Below, piece after piece: positions 1-6,527 of a stretch of 25,132 nt of DNA (within the stretch, counting starts at the first letter, position 1; every line of letters starts with the position of its first letter). Source of the DNA: Gammaproteobacteria bacterium (GTDB lineage: Bacteria > Pseudomonadota > Gammaproteobacteria > Steroidobacterales > Steroidobacteraceae); NCBI GenBank assembly GCA_030038645.1, contig JASHSR010000434.1, positions 1 to 25,132 on the forward strand. Reading direction: 5' to 3'. The translations under genes were made by a program, and so were the position numbers. Under the pieces are notes generated by a model that was given only the letters and a program-made list of their open reading frames with translations, was not told the DNA's origin and ran no database searches.

Positions 1-927
1 CGCGAGCGCTCGCGAGTCTCGCTCGGCTTGAAGCAGCTCGGGGCCGACCCCTGGGAGAACATCGCGCGGCGCTATCCGCCGAATACGCGCGTCTTCGGCA
101 AGGTCACCAACATTGCCGACTACGGCGCGTTCGTCGAGATCGAGGACGGCGTCGAGGGCCTCGTGCACGTCTCGGAGATGGACTGGACGAACAAGAACGT
201 GAACCCCGCGAAGGTGGTGCACACCGGACAGGAGGTCGAGGTGATGGTGCTCGACGTGGACGAGGAGCGCCGCCGCATCTCCTTGGGGCTCAAGCAGTGC
301 AAGGCCAACCCGTGGAAGGAATTCGCGGAGAACTACAACCGCGGCGACCGCGTGAGCGGCCAGATCAAGTCCATCACGGACTTCGGCATCTTCATCGGCC
401 TGCCGGGCAACATCGACGGCCTCGTGCATCTCTCCGACATCTCCTGGGACCAGCCGGGGGAGGAGGCCGTGCGCAATTATCAGAAGGGCCAGCAGGTCGA
501 GGCCCAGGTGCTCTCGATCGATCCGGAGCGCGAGCGCATCTCCTTGGGCGTCAAGCAGCTCGCGAAGGATCCGTTCTCGGCGTACATCGCGGACAATCCG
601 AAGGGCAGCATCGTGCGCGGCACGGTGCGCGAGGTCGACGCGCGCGGCGCGGTCATCGACCTGGGCAACGGCGTCGAGGGGCAGCTGCGCGCATCGGAGC
701 TCGGGCGCGACAGGGTGGAGGACGCGCGCACGGTGCTCAAGGCGGGCGATGAGATCGAGGCGAAGTTCACCGGCGTCGACCGCAAGTCGCGCACGATCAC
801 TCTATCGATCAAGGCGAAGGAGGCGCACGAGGAAGCCGAGGCGGTGCAAAGCTACCGCTCCGAGCAGGCTCCGAGCGGCACGAGCCTGGGCGATCTGCTG
901 AAGGAGCAAATCGGCGATCGCAGCTGA
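1..927 (+). CDS. rpsA: 30S ribosomal protein S1, 3' part (308 residues in window)
   Basis: This is the C-terminal part of ribosomal protein S1, which binds mRNA on the 30S subunit and helps initiate translation. The reading frame is already open at base 1, so the gene starts upstream of the window; no start codon is assigned. Visible are the end of one S1 RNA-binding (OB-fold) repeat and three further repeats. Each repeat carries a GxV...DYGAFV/DFGIFI-type strand, a GLVHxS motif and an RISLGxKQ ending. The sequence follows enterobacterial S1 repeats 3-6 very closely (for example GLVHVSEMDWTNKN, SITDFGIFIGL, DRVEDA...GVDRK). The last repeat is more diverged, as is usual for the final S1 domain, and a short hydrophilic tail follows. 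The ihfB gene lies 60 bp downstream, the usual order in Gammaproteobacteria. Family identity is certain; only the 5' end is missing. Confidence 0.98.
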   Translation, partial: RERSRVSLGLKQLGADPWENIARRYPPNTRVFGKVTNIADYGAFVEIEDGVEGLVHVSEMDWTNKNVNPAKVVHTGQEVEVMVLDVDEERRRISLGLKQCKANPWKEFAENYNRGDRVSGQIKSITDFGIFIGLPGNIDGLVHLSDISWDQPGEEAVRNYQKGQQVEAQVLSIDPERERISLGVKQLAKDPFSAYIADNPKGSIVRGTVREVDARGAVIDLGNGVEGQLRASELGRDRVEDARTVLKAGDEIEAKFTGVDRKSRTITLSIKAKEAHEEAEAVQSYRSEQAPSGTSLGDLLKEQIGDRS

Positions 928-987
928 CGACAGTGTCGGATCTTGCGTCCGGCCGCGGGGCCCCGGGCGCTCGAGCACGCGAACAAC

Positions 988-1290
988 ATGACCAAATCCG
1001 AGCTCATCGAGATCATCACTGCGAAGCAGAAGCACCTTCCCGCGAAGGATGTGGAGCTCGCGCTCAAGCAGATCCTCGAGATCATGAGCGATGCGCTCTC
1101 GCAGGGAGAGCGGATCGAGATTCGCGGCTTCGGCAGCTTCTCGCTGCATTTCCGCCCACCGCGGCAGGGACGCAATCCGAAGACGGGGGAGGCGGTCGCG
1201 CTCTCGGGCAAGTACGTGCCCCACTTCAAGCCGGGCAAGGATCTGCGCGAGCGCGTCAACGACGGCGCGGACCGGCCCATTCGCGATTAG
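988..1290 (+). CDS. ihfB: Integration host factor subunit beta
   Basis: This encodes the beta subunit of IHF, the heterodimeric histone-like protein that bends DNA at specific sites and takes part in transcription, replication and recombination. It is 100 residues, close to the roughly 94 of E. coli. The hallmarks are all present: the MTKSELIEII start, the dimerisation helices, GERIEIRGFGSFSLH, and the DNA-contacting arm with the RNPKTGE motif followed by YVPHFKPGKDLRERV. The frame stays open upstream to 943, but the ATG at 988 gives the conserved family N-terminus. No convincing Shine-Dalgarno sequence precedes that ATG, so initiation may depend on S1 or on weak pairing. rpsA ends 60 bp upstream and lapB begins 13 bp downstream, so it is probably cotranscribed with lapB. 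A short acidic C-terminal extension (DGADRPIRD) is added to the usual end. Confidence 0.97.
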   Translation: MTKSELIEIITAKQKHLPAKDVELALKQILEIMSDALSQGERIEIRGFGSFSLHFRPPRQGRNPKTGEAVALSGKYVPHFKPGKDLRERVNDGADRPIRD

Positions 1291-1303
1291 CCGCGATCGG
1301 GAT

Positions 1304-2437
1304 GTGTTCGAGCTATCCCCCGTCCTGCTGGCGCTCGCCTTCGTCGCGATAGGCATCGCCGCATGGCTGCTCGGCCGCCACGGCGGAGCGCGGACCGTGC
1401 GGCTGCCGCGCGACTACTACGTCGGGCTCGACCACCTCATCAACGACCGCTTCGACCGCGCGGCGGAGGTGTTCACGCGGGTCGCGGCCTCGAACGAGGA
1501 CGCCGCGGAAATCCAGTTCGCGCTCGGGAGCCTGTTCCGCAAGCGCGGCGAGGTGGACCGCGCGATCGCGATCCACACGCGCCTGAAGGAGCAGGGCGCC
1601 GCCGCGATCCGCGACCAGGCCGCGTTCGCCCTCGCCCTCGACTTCCTCAGTGCGGGACTGATGGATCGCGCGGAGCGGCTGTTCGAGGAGCTCGCCGCCT
1701 CGCGCGAGTATCGCCGCGACGCGCTCGAGCACCTGCTCAGGATCTACGAGCAGCAGGGCGACTGGGCGAACGCGCTCAAAGTGTTCCACGACCTGCCCGC
1801 CGATCTGCAGCAGGAGCGCCGGAGCGTCGCCGCGCACTATCTGTGCGAGCTCGCCGAGCACGCGATCGTGCAGGGCGACGCCGAGCGGGCCCGCACGCTG
1901 CTCAAGCAGGCGAAGAGCCACGATGCCGCGCTGCCGCGCGTCGAGATCCTCACGGCGCGGATGCTCGAGGCCGCAGATGAGAGTCGCGCCGCGCTCGCGC
2001 GCTATCTCGAGGTGCTCGAGGCGGCCCCCGGACTTGCGCTCGAGGTGATCCCTCGCCTGCTCGCGCTCGGCTCGACGCTCGGGGAGGCGCACGTCGTCGA
2101 GGAGCTCTGCGCGCGCCTGCGGCGCACCGCGCGGCTCACGCCGCGGCAGCTCGCCTGGCTGCTCGCGACGGCGCTGCCTTTCGAGGACGCGGGTCGGCTC
2201 GGGCGCATCGCGGGGGATCCGTCGGGCGCCGCCGCCGCCGCGGATGCGCCTTCCCTCGGCCAGCTGCTCGCGCGGATCGGGGAGGCCGGCGGCCGCTACC
2301 AGTGCGAGGAGTGCGGCTTGCTGAGCGTCGGGTGGTTCTGGCGTTGCCCGAAGTGCCGCTCCTGGGACGGGATGCGCCCGGCGGTCTTCAAATGGGCGGA
2401 GCGCACCGGCGATGGGGCGGCGCCTGTGCCACACTGA
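1304..2437 (+). CDS. lapB: LPS assembly protein LapB (TPR repeats plus rubredoxin-type zinc/iron domain)
   Basis: LapB (YciM) is an inner-membrane-anchored cytoplasmic protein that delivers LpxC to the FtsH protease and so limits lipid A synthesis. The chosen start is a GTG at 1304, giving 377 residues against about 389 in E. coli. It places one hydrophobic anchor at residues about 3-20, exactly as in the family (MFELSPVLLALAF...). A long series of TPR helices follows from about residue 35 to 300, including YYVGLDHLINDRFDRAAEVF. The C-terminus carries a rubredoxin-like metal site with two CxxC pairs at C334/C337 and C348/C351 (YQCEEC and RCPKC). The usual small partner gene lapA is not present between ihfB and lapB. 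galU follows after 38 bp. A longer open frame begins upstream inside ihfB, but the anchor fixes the start here. Confidence 0.94.
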   Translation: MFELSPVLLALAFVAIGIAAWLLGRHGGARTVRLPRDYYVGLDHLINDRFDRAAEVFTRVAASNEDAAEIQFALGSLFRKRGEVDRAIAIHTRLKEQGAAAIRDQAAFALALDFLSAGLMDRAERLFEELAASREYRRDALEHLLRIYEQQGDWANALKVFHDLPADLQQERRSVAAHYLCELAEHAIVQGDAERARTLLKQAKSHDAALPRVEILTARMLEAADESRAALARYLEVLEAAPGLALEVIPRLLALGSTLGEAHVVEELCARLRRTARLTPRQLAWLLATALPFEDAGRLGRIAGDPSGAAAAADAPSLGQLLARIGEAGGRYQCEECGLLSVGWFWRCPKCRSWDGMRPAVFKWAERTGDGAAPVPH

Positions 2438-2475
2438 CGCTCGCATACCTTACACACCCGCTTCAGGAGCCACTC

Positions 2476-3384
2476 ATGAGGTCCCACTCGCAGTCGGTCA
2501 TTCGCACGGCGGTCTTCCCGGTCGCGGGCCGAGGCACGCGCTTCCTGCCGGCGACCAAGGCGAGCCCGAAGGAGATGCTCCCGGTGGTCGACAAGCCCCT
2601 CATCCAGTACGCCGTGGAGGAGGCTCTCTCGGCCGGCGCGAGCCGGCTCGTGTTCATCACCGGCGCCTCGAAGCGCGCCATCGAGGATCATTTCGACTCC
2701 GACCAGGAGCTCGAGCACATGCTCGAGGCGCAGGGCAAGAGCGATCTGCTCAACCAGATCCGCAGCGTGCTGCCGTCCTACGCGGCCTGCATCTTCATCC
2801 GCCAGCCCGCCCCGCTCGGGCTCGGCCACGCCGTGCTCTGCGCGCAGCCCGCGGTCGGATCGGAGCCGTTCTTCGTGCATCTCGCCGACGACCTCATACG
2901 CGCCGAGGTAGGTTGTCTCAAACAGATGGCCGAGGTGTACGAGGCGAAGCGCGCGAGCATCGTCGCCGTCGAGGTGATTCCGCGCAAGGACACGGAGAAG
3001 TACGGCATCGTCGAGGTCGAGGCGGACAAGTCGGCGACCGCGCGCGTGCGCAGCATCATCGAGAAGCCGAAGCCGGTCTCGGCGCCCTCGACGCTCGCGG
3101 TGGTGGGCCGGTACGTGCTCACACCGTCGATCTTCGAGCACCTCGAGCGCATCGGTCACGGCAGCGGCGGGGAGATCCAGCTCACGGACGGCATCGCCTC
3201 GCTCATGCGCGAGGAGGCGGCGTACGCGTACCGCTTCAGCGGCAAGCGCTACGACTGCGGCAGCAAGCTCGGCTACCTGCAAGCGACGGTGGAATACGCG
3301 CTCGGCCATCCGTCTCTCGGGCGCGACTTTCGCAAGTATCTGCAAGGGATGGTACGCTCGCCGTCCATGCGCTCGCGTCGATGA
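2476..3384 (+). CDS. galU: UTP--glucose-1-phosphate uridylyltransferase
   Basis: GalU makes UDP-glucose from UTP and glucose-1-phosphate, feeding LPS core, exopolysaccharide and osmoprotectant synthesis in the cytoplasm. The 302-residue product matches the family length (about 300). It carries the nucleotide-binding signature near the N-terminus (PVAGRGTRFLPATKASPKE, residues 15-33), KPLIQYAVEEA, a LGHAVLCAQP segment, the metal-site region with HLADD, and GGEIQLTD plus RYDCGSKLGYLQ toward the end. The start is the ATG at 2476, preceded by a good AGGAG at 2465-2469 with 6 bp spacing; a longer open frame to 2302 runs back into lapB and is not needed. Position 19 is Arg in GRGTR where many GalU have GLGTR. 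It lies 38 bp after lapB on the same strand, which fits a cell-envelope role shared with lapB. A weak promoter in that 38 bp cannot be excluded. Confidence 0.95.
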   Translation: MRSHSQSVIRTAVFPVAGRGTRFLPATKASPKEMLPVVDKPLIQYAVEEALSAGASRLVFITGASKRAIEDHFDSDQELEHMLEAQGKSDLLNQIRSVLPSYAACIFIRQPAPLGLGHAVLCAQPAVGSEPFFVHLADDLIRAEVGCLKQMAEVYEAKRASIVAVEVIPRKDTEKYGIVEVEADKSATARVRSIIEKPKPVSAPSTLAVVGRYVLTPSIFEHLERIGHGSGGEIQLTDGIASLMREEAAYAYRFSGKRYDCGSKLGYLQATVEYALGHPSLGRDFRKYLQGMVRSPSMRSRR

Positions 3385-3514
3385 TGGCGCAGCGCTAGCG
3401 AGCCCTCGTGCGGCGGCGGGCACGCTGTCGCGCGATTGCCTGGCGCGCTCGATGCCGGGACGGCTCCACTGCGGGCCGTGCTCATCGTCACGCCCGAAAT
3501 TCAGGAGGAGTTCA

Positions 3515-3856
3515 ATGGCCACTCGTCGCAACGATCCCCCTCGCACCGCACAAACGACGTCGTCCAGCTCAGGACGGGCCGCAAGCTCCGTAGCCGCGTC
3601 GCCTTCGGCGAGCTCCACGGGCGCGAGGCCGGCGCCGCGCCGCCGCGCCACGGCGCCGAAGGATCCTCCGGCTCCTGCCACGGCTGCGCCACCGGTCACT
3701 GTGTCGTCGGACGCGCGCCGCGCGATGATCGCCGAGGCGGCCTACCTGCGCGCGGAGGGCCGTGGGTTCGTGCCCGGCTTCGAGGAGGACGACTGGCTCA
3801 ACGCCGAAAAAGAGGTCGACGCACTGCTCACGGCCGGGCAGGGCGCTCCGCAGTAG
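3515..3856 (+). CDS. DUF2934 domain protein with disordered Ser/Ala/Pro/Arg-rich N-terminus
   Basis: This small protein of 113 residues has no known function. The ATG at 3515 has a near-perfect Shine-Dalgarno (AGGAGG at 3503-3508, 6 bp spacing), so the start is well supported. Residues 1 to about 65 are low complexity, rich in Ser, Ala, Pro, Thr and Arg, and probably disordered and basic. Residues about 68-105 match the DUF2934 pattern (RRAMIAEAAYLRAEGRGF...DDWLNAEKEV), a short helical unit found in many proteobacterial small proteins. No catalytic residues, membrane segment or signal peptide are visible. It stands alone, 130 bp after galU, with a GC-rich palindrome immediately after its stop. 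The basic tail plus small helical domain could suggest nucleic-acid or protein contact, but that is inference only. Confidence 0.8.
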   Translation: MATRRNDPPRTAQTTSSSSGRAASSVAASPSASSTGARPAPRRRATAPKDPPAPATAAPPVTVSSDARRAMIAEAAYLRAEGRGFVPGFEEDDWLNAEKEVDALLTAGQGAPQ

Positions 3857-3858
3857 AG

Positions 3859-3876
3859 GGCCCGCCGCGGCGGGCC
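3859..3876. terminator. GC-rich perfect palindrome between convergent genes (possible bidirectional terminator)
   Basis: An 18-bp perfect palindrome, GGCCCGCCGCGGCGGGCC, begins 2 bp after the stop of the DUF2934 gene and 25 bp before the 3' end of the convergent small gene. It could fold into a 7-bp G/C stem with a 4-base loop in either transcript. No T-run follows on either strand, so intrinsic termination is uncertain; it may only stabilise the 3' ends. Confidence 0.4.
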
Positions 3877-3901
3877 TGGCGGGGACGGTAAAGGGGGGCG
3901 G

Positions 3902-4219
3902 CTATTGGCTTTCGCCGGCGAGCGCCGCCAGCAACTCCTCCGCCTTCTCGATCTGCACGCCGAGCACATCGCCCACGCGTCGCTGCAGGACGCGTGCGAT
4001 GTCTGCGTCGATCTCGCAATTCTGGTGGCGAAGCGCGGCGACGGAGGCGACCACGGCGGCGCGTGCCAGCTCGAGCTCGGTGAGAAGCTCAGCCAGATGG
4101 GCGCGCACCGGCGCCGTGAGGCGCCCACGCCCCAGCGGCGTGCGCAAGCCGCCCCCGGGCGCGGGGAGCGCGGGCTCCCGAACACAGCGGGCGGGCAGGA
4201 AGGCTTCGAACGTCTGCAT
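3902..4219 (-). CDS. Small unrecognised helical protein (105 aa) next to a LexA-like box
   Basis: I do not recognise this protein. The chosen start is the ATG whose first base is 4219, because GAGGAG (complement of 4228-4233) lies 8 bp upstream. The open frame extends back to 4333 but the extension looks non-coding. The 105-residue product has no signal peptide or membrane segment. Residues about 1-35 are Pro/Gly/Arg rich; from about 36 to the end it is strongly helical (APVRAHLAELLTELELARAAV, then IARVLQRRVGDVLGVQIEKAEELLAAL). This suggests a small helical or coiled-coil oligomer. It is divergent from the LOG-family gene, and a good match to a LexA operator lies 62 bp upstream of its start. 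If real, it might be a damage-inducible small protein, but function cannot be inferred further. Coding confidence rests on the Shine-Dalgarno and the codon pattern. Confidence 0.6.
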   Translation of the reverse strand: MQTFEAFLPARCVREPALPAPGGGLRTPLGRGRLTAPVRAHLAELLTELELARAAVVASVAALRHQNCEIDADIARVLQRRVGDVLGVQIEKAEELLAALAGESQ

Positions 4220-4280
4220 GCAGGGCTCTCCTCGGTGGTGCGGCGGATGCGGGCCGTTGCGCAGGCGGCTCGTTGCGGGA

Positions 4281-4300
4281 TACTGTATCTTTATCCAGGT
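4281..4300. promoter_or_regulatory. LexA-like (SOS) operator candidate
   Basis: TACTGTATCTTTATCCAGGT matches 15 of 20 positions of the enterobacterial SOS consensus TACTGTATATATATACAGTA. It keeps CTGT-N8-(A/C)CAG, with one change in the right half-site. It lies between divergent genes, 62 bp from the minus-strand start at 4219 and 54 bp from the plus-strand start at 4354. On the minus strand the box overlaps a possible -10 element (TACAGT) placed 17 bp after a weak TTGCAG -35. Confidence 0.5.
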
Positions 4301-4353
4301 CCTCCTGCAAGATGGCGGGCCGGTGCAGCGCAACCGACGAGGAGAGGACGAGC

Positions 4354-5130
4354 ATGACCGACGAAGCCCCGTTCCGGCGCCCGCTTGCCTACGACAACGC
4401 GAGCTTTCTCTCGAGCGATGACGCGCGGCCGCTGCGCATCCTCGCGGAGTACCTCGAGCCGCTGCAGCGCCTGCGACGCTCGCATGTCCACGACACCATC
4501 GTTTTCTTCGGGTCGGCGCGGCTGACGCCGGAGGGTCCGCTCGGTCGCTTCTATGAGGAGGCGCGCGAGCTCGCGAAGCGCATCACGACCTGGTCGAAGG
4601 GTCTTCCCTCGCACGAGCACCGCTATGTCGTCTGCTCGGGCGGAGGCGGCGGCATCATGGAGGCGGCGAACCGGGGCGCATCGGAGGCGGGCGGGCGCAC
4701 GATCGGGCTCAACATCAGCCTGCCGCACGAGCAGCGGCCCAACCCGTACATCACGCGCGAGCTCAGCTTCGAGTTTCACTACTTCTTCATGCGTAAGCTG
4801 TGGTTCGCCCACCTCGCGCGCGCTCTCGTCGTCTTTCCGGGCGGATTCGGCACGCTCGATGAGCTCAGCGAGATCCTGACGCTCGCGCAGACCCGCAAGC
4901 TCTCGCGCGAGATTCCGGTGATCCTGTACGGGCGTGCGTACTGGGACGAGGTCATCGACTTCGAGGCGCTGGTTCGCTACGGGACCATCAGCCGCGAGGA
5001 TCTCGATCTGTTCCAGTACGCCGACGACCCGGCGACGGCGCTCGGGCTGCTGCAGGCGAGGCTGCGGCCGGAGCCGGAGGAGTCGACGCCCGGCTTCGCG
5101 CACTCGCGGAGGCCGGGGCGCGGCGTCTAG
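4354..5130 (+). CDS. LOG-family (TIGR00730-type) nucleotide 5'-monophosphate nucleosidase-like protein
   Basis: This is a Rossmann-fold protein of the LOG/lysine-decarboxylase-like family, members of which hydrolyse the N-glycosidic bond of (modified) nucleoside 5'-monophosphates. The 258-residue product has the phosphate-binding glycine loop SGGGGGIMEAANRGA (about residues 95-110), a conserved FMRKLWF segment carrying the family Arg, and the signature PGGFGTLDE at residues 162-170 with the catalytic Glu170. An N-terminal extension of about 50 residues precedes the core (FFGSARL). The ATG at 4354 is preceded by GAGGAGAGG (4338-4346); the frame is open further upstream but those codons lack a ribosome site. 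Bacterial relatives include the nucleosidase PpnN, so a role in nucleotide salvage is likelier than cytokinin production. The LexA-like box 54 bp upstream could also influence this gene. Exact substrate is unknown. Confidence 0.88.
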   Translation: MTDEAPFRRPLAYDNASFLSSDDARPLRILAEYLEPLQRLRRSHVHDTIVFFGSARLTPEGPLGRFYEEARELAKRITTWSKGLPSHEHRYVVCSGGGGGIMEAANRGASEAGGRTIGLNISLPHEQRPNPYITRELSFEFHYFFMRKLWFAHLARALVVFPGGFGTLDELSEILTLAQTRKLSREIPVILYGRAYWDEVIDFEALVRYGTISREDLDLFQYADDPATALGLLQARLRPEPEESTPGFAHSRRPGRGV

Positions 5131-5161
5131 TGACGGTCGCGCCTGCCTTCGGCCGCGTGAG

Positions 5162-6520
5162 TCACAGCTCGGGCCGCGGCGCGAGGCTCCGCAGCGGCTT
5201 CAGCAGCAGGGCGTAGGTGAGGGCACCGAGCAGCGCAAGGCACGCGCAGACGGCGGAGGTGGCGTAGCCGATTCCCGCCGGGCCCGCGAAGAAACGCTGC
5301 GAGACGAGCACGACCAGAACGGGGCCGAGGGAGAGGCCGAGAATGCCCGTGAGCATGAAGTTCACCGCCGAGACCGCGGCCATCGCCGCGGACGGCGTCA
5401 CCATGGAGAGCGCGAGCAGGGCGAACGGGAAATAGACGTGCACGAGCAGGATGTAGAGCCCGATCATCACCCAGGTGAGGCCGGCGCTCGGCATCTGAAA
5501 GATCGCGCTCGCGATGGCGGCGAGGATCACGAAAACGACGGTGCCGATCACGGCGACCCCGTGCCTCACGCCGCGCTGATTGAGCCGGTCCACGAGCCAG
5601 CCCGAGCAGTAGATGCCGGTCCCGGCGAGCACGAGGACCATCAATCCGAGATGGACGCCGATCGATGCGAGGCCGAGATGCCATATCCGCTGCATCGCCG
5701 TCGGGATCCAGGGATAGAAGGAATACGCCATCAGCGAGGCGAGGACGTTGGTGAGGTAGATGAGCGCGTACAGGCGCCAGTGCCGGCCCATGTAGCGGAA
5801 CACCGGTGCGACGGCCGGCCCCGCCTTGCGGCCCGGGCGAGGCGGCTCGCGCACCGCGGTCATCGCCGCGATGATGGGAAGGCCCGCGAGGGCGACGATG
5901 AGGAGCGTGACCTGCCAGGCGTGCAGCGTTCCGAGCAGCGGCAGGCGGAACTCGCGGCCCGCCATCACCGTGATGACGCCCGCGCCGAGCAGCGAGGCGG
6001 TGGCGGAGCCGAACGTGGTGCCGAGCGAGAAGACGCCGAAGGCGCGCCCGCGTTGGGTGGGCGCAAACGCATCCGCGATCATCGAGGCGGCCGCGGGAGC
6101 GAGCGTCGCTTCGCCGACTCCGACGCCGATGCGCCCGATGAACAGCTGCACCGGGCTCGCGGCGAGACCGCTCAGCACCGTCGCGACGGACCAGCACGCG
6201 ACGCCGGCGATCACCAGCCGCCGCCGGTTGGTGCGGTCGGCGAGCAAGCCAAATGGCACGCCGAGCAGCGAGTAGAGCAGGCCGAAGGCGAACCCGAGCA
6301 GCAGCCCCATCTGCGCGTCGCTGAGGCGCAGGTCGTGCTCGATGGGGACGACGAACAGGCTGAGGGATTGCCGGTCGAGGAACGCGAGAAAGTACGCGGC
6401 GGCGAGGACGACCACCATGTACGCGGCGCGCCGCGAGCTCCCGCCCCCGGGACCGCCGGCCGCGCGTGCGGCGCCTGCCGTCTCGGCCGTGCCCGCCCCA
6501 GTTTCCGGGCTGCCGCTCAC
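5162..6520 (-). CDS. MFS transporter, spinster-like
   Basis: This is a 12-helix major facilitator superfamily permease of the inner membrane. The 452-residue product has an N-terminal Gly/Ala-rich tail of about 33 residues, then TM1 with the FLDRQSLSLFVVPIEHDLRLSD pattern typical of spinster-like carriers. The MFS motif A between TM2 and TM3 reads GLLADRTNRRR, and RIGVGVGEA lies in TM4. A second half of six helices follows a basic loop (EPPRPGRKAG...). The start used is a GTG at 6520, 7 bp after the cysI stop; a Shine-Dalgarno is not obvious, and an internal ATG just before TM1 (M35) is an alternative. Its position directly after cysJI suggests cotranscription and perhaps a sulfur- or sulfonate-linked substrate. 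Spinster-like members elsewhere sit in aromatic or lipid catabolic loci, so the substrate is open. Confidence 0.85.
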   Translation of the reverse strand: MSGSPETGAGTAETAGAARAAGGPGGGSSRRAAYMVVVLAAAYFLAFLDRQSLSLFVVPIEHDLRLSDAQMGLLLGFAFGLLYSLLGVPFGLLADRTNRRRLVIAGVACWSVATVLSGLAASPVQLFIGRIGVGVGEATLAPAAASMIADAFAPTQRGRAFGVFSLGTTFGSATASLLGAGVITVMAGREFRLPLLGTLHAWQVTLLIVALAGLPIIAAMTAVREPPRPGRKAGPAVAPVFRYMGRHWRLYALIYLTNVLASLMAYSFYPWIPTAMQRIWHLGLASIGVHLGLMVLVLAGTGIYCSGWLVDRLNQRGVRHGVAVIGTVVFVILAAIASAIFQMPSAGLTWVMIGLYILLVHVYFPFALLALSMVTPSAAMAAVSAVNFMLTGILGLSLGPVLVVLVSQRFFAGPAGIGYATSAVCACLALLGALTYALLLKPLRSLAPRPEL

Positions 6521-6527
6521 ACGGGCA

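Noticed and set aside
928..987. CGACAGTGTCG and GC-rich palindromes between rpsA and ihfB, considered as a terminator
   Set aside because: The stem leaves a one-base loop and no T-run follows; the GC palindromes are expected at this base composition.
3385..3514. Possible small RNA or leader between galU and the DUF2934 gene
   Set aside because: No promoter, terminator or conserved structure is visible; only the Shine-Dalgarno at its end is supported.
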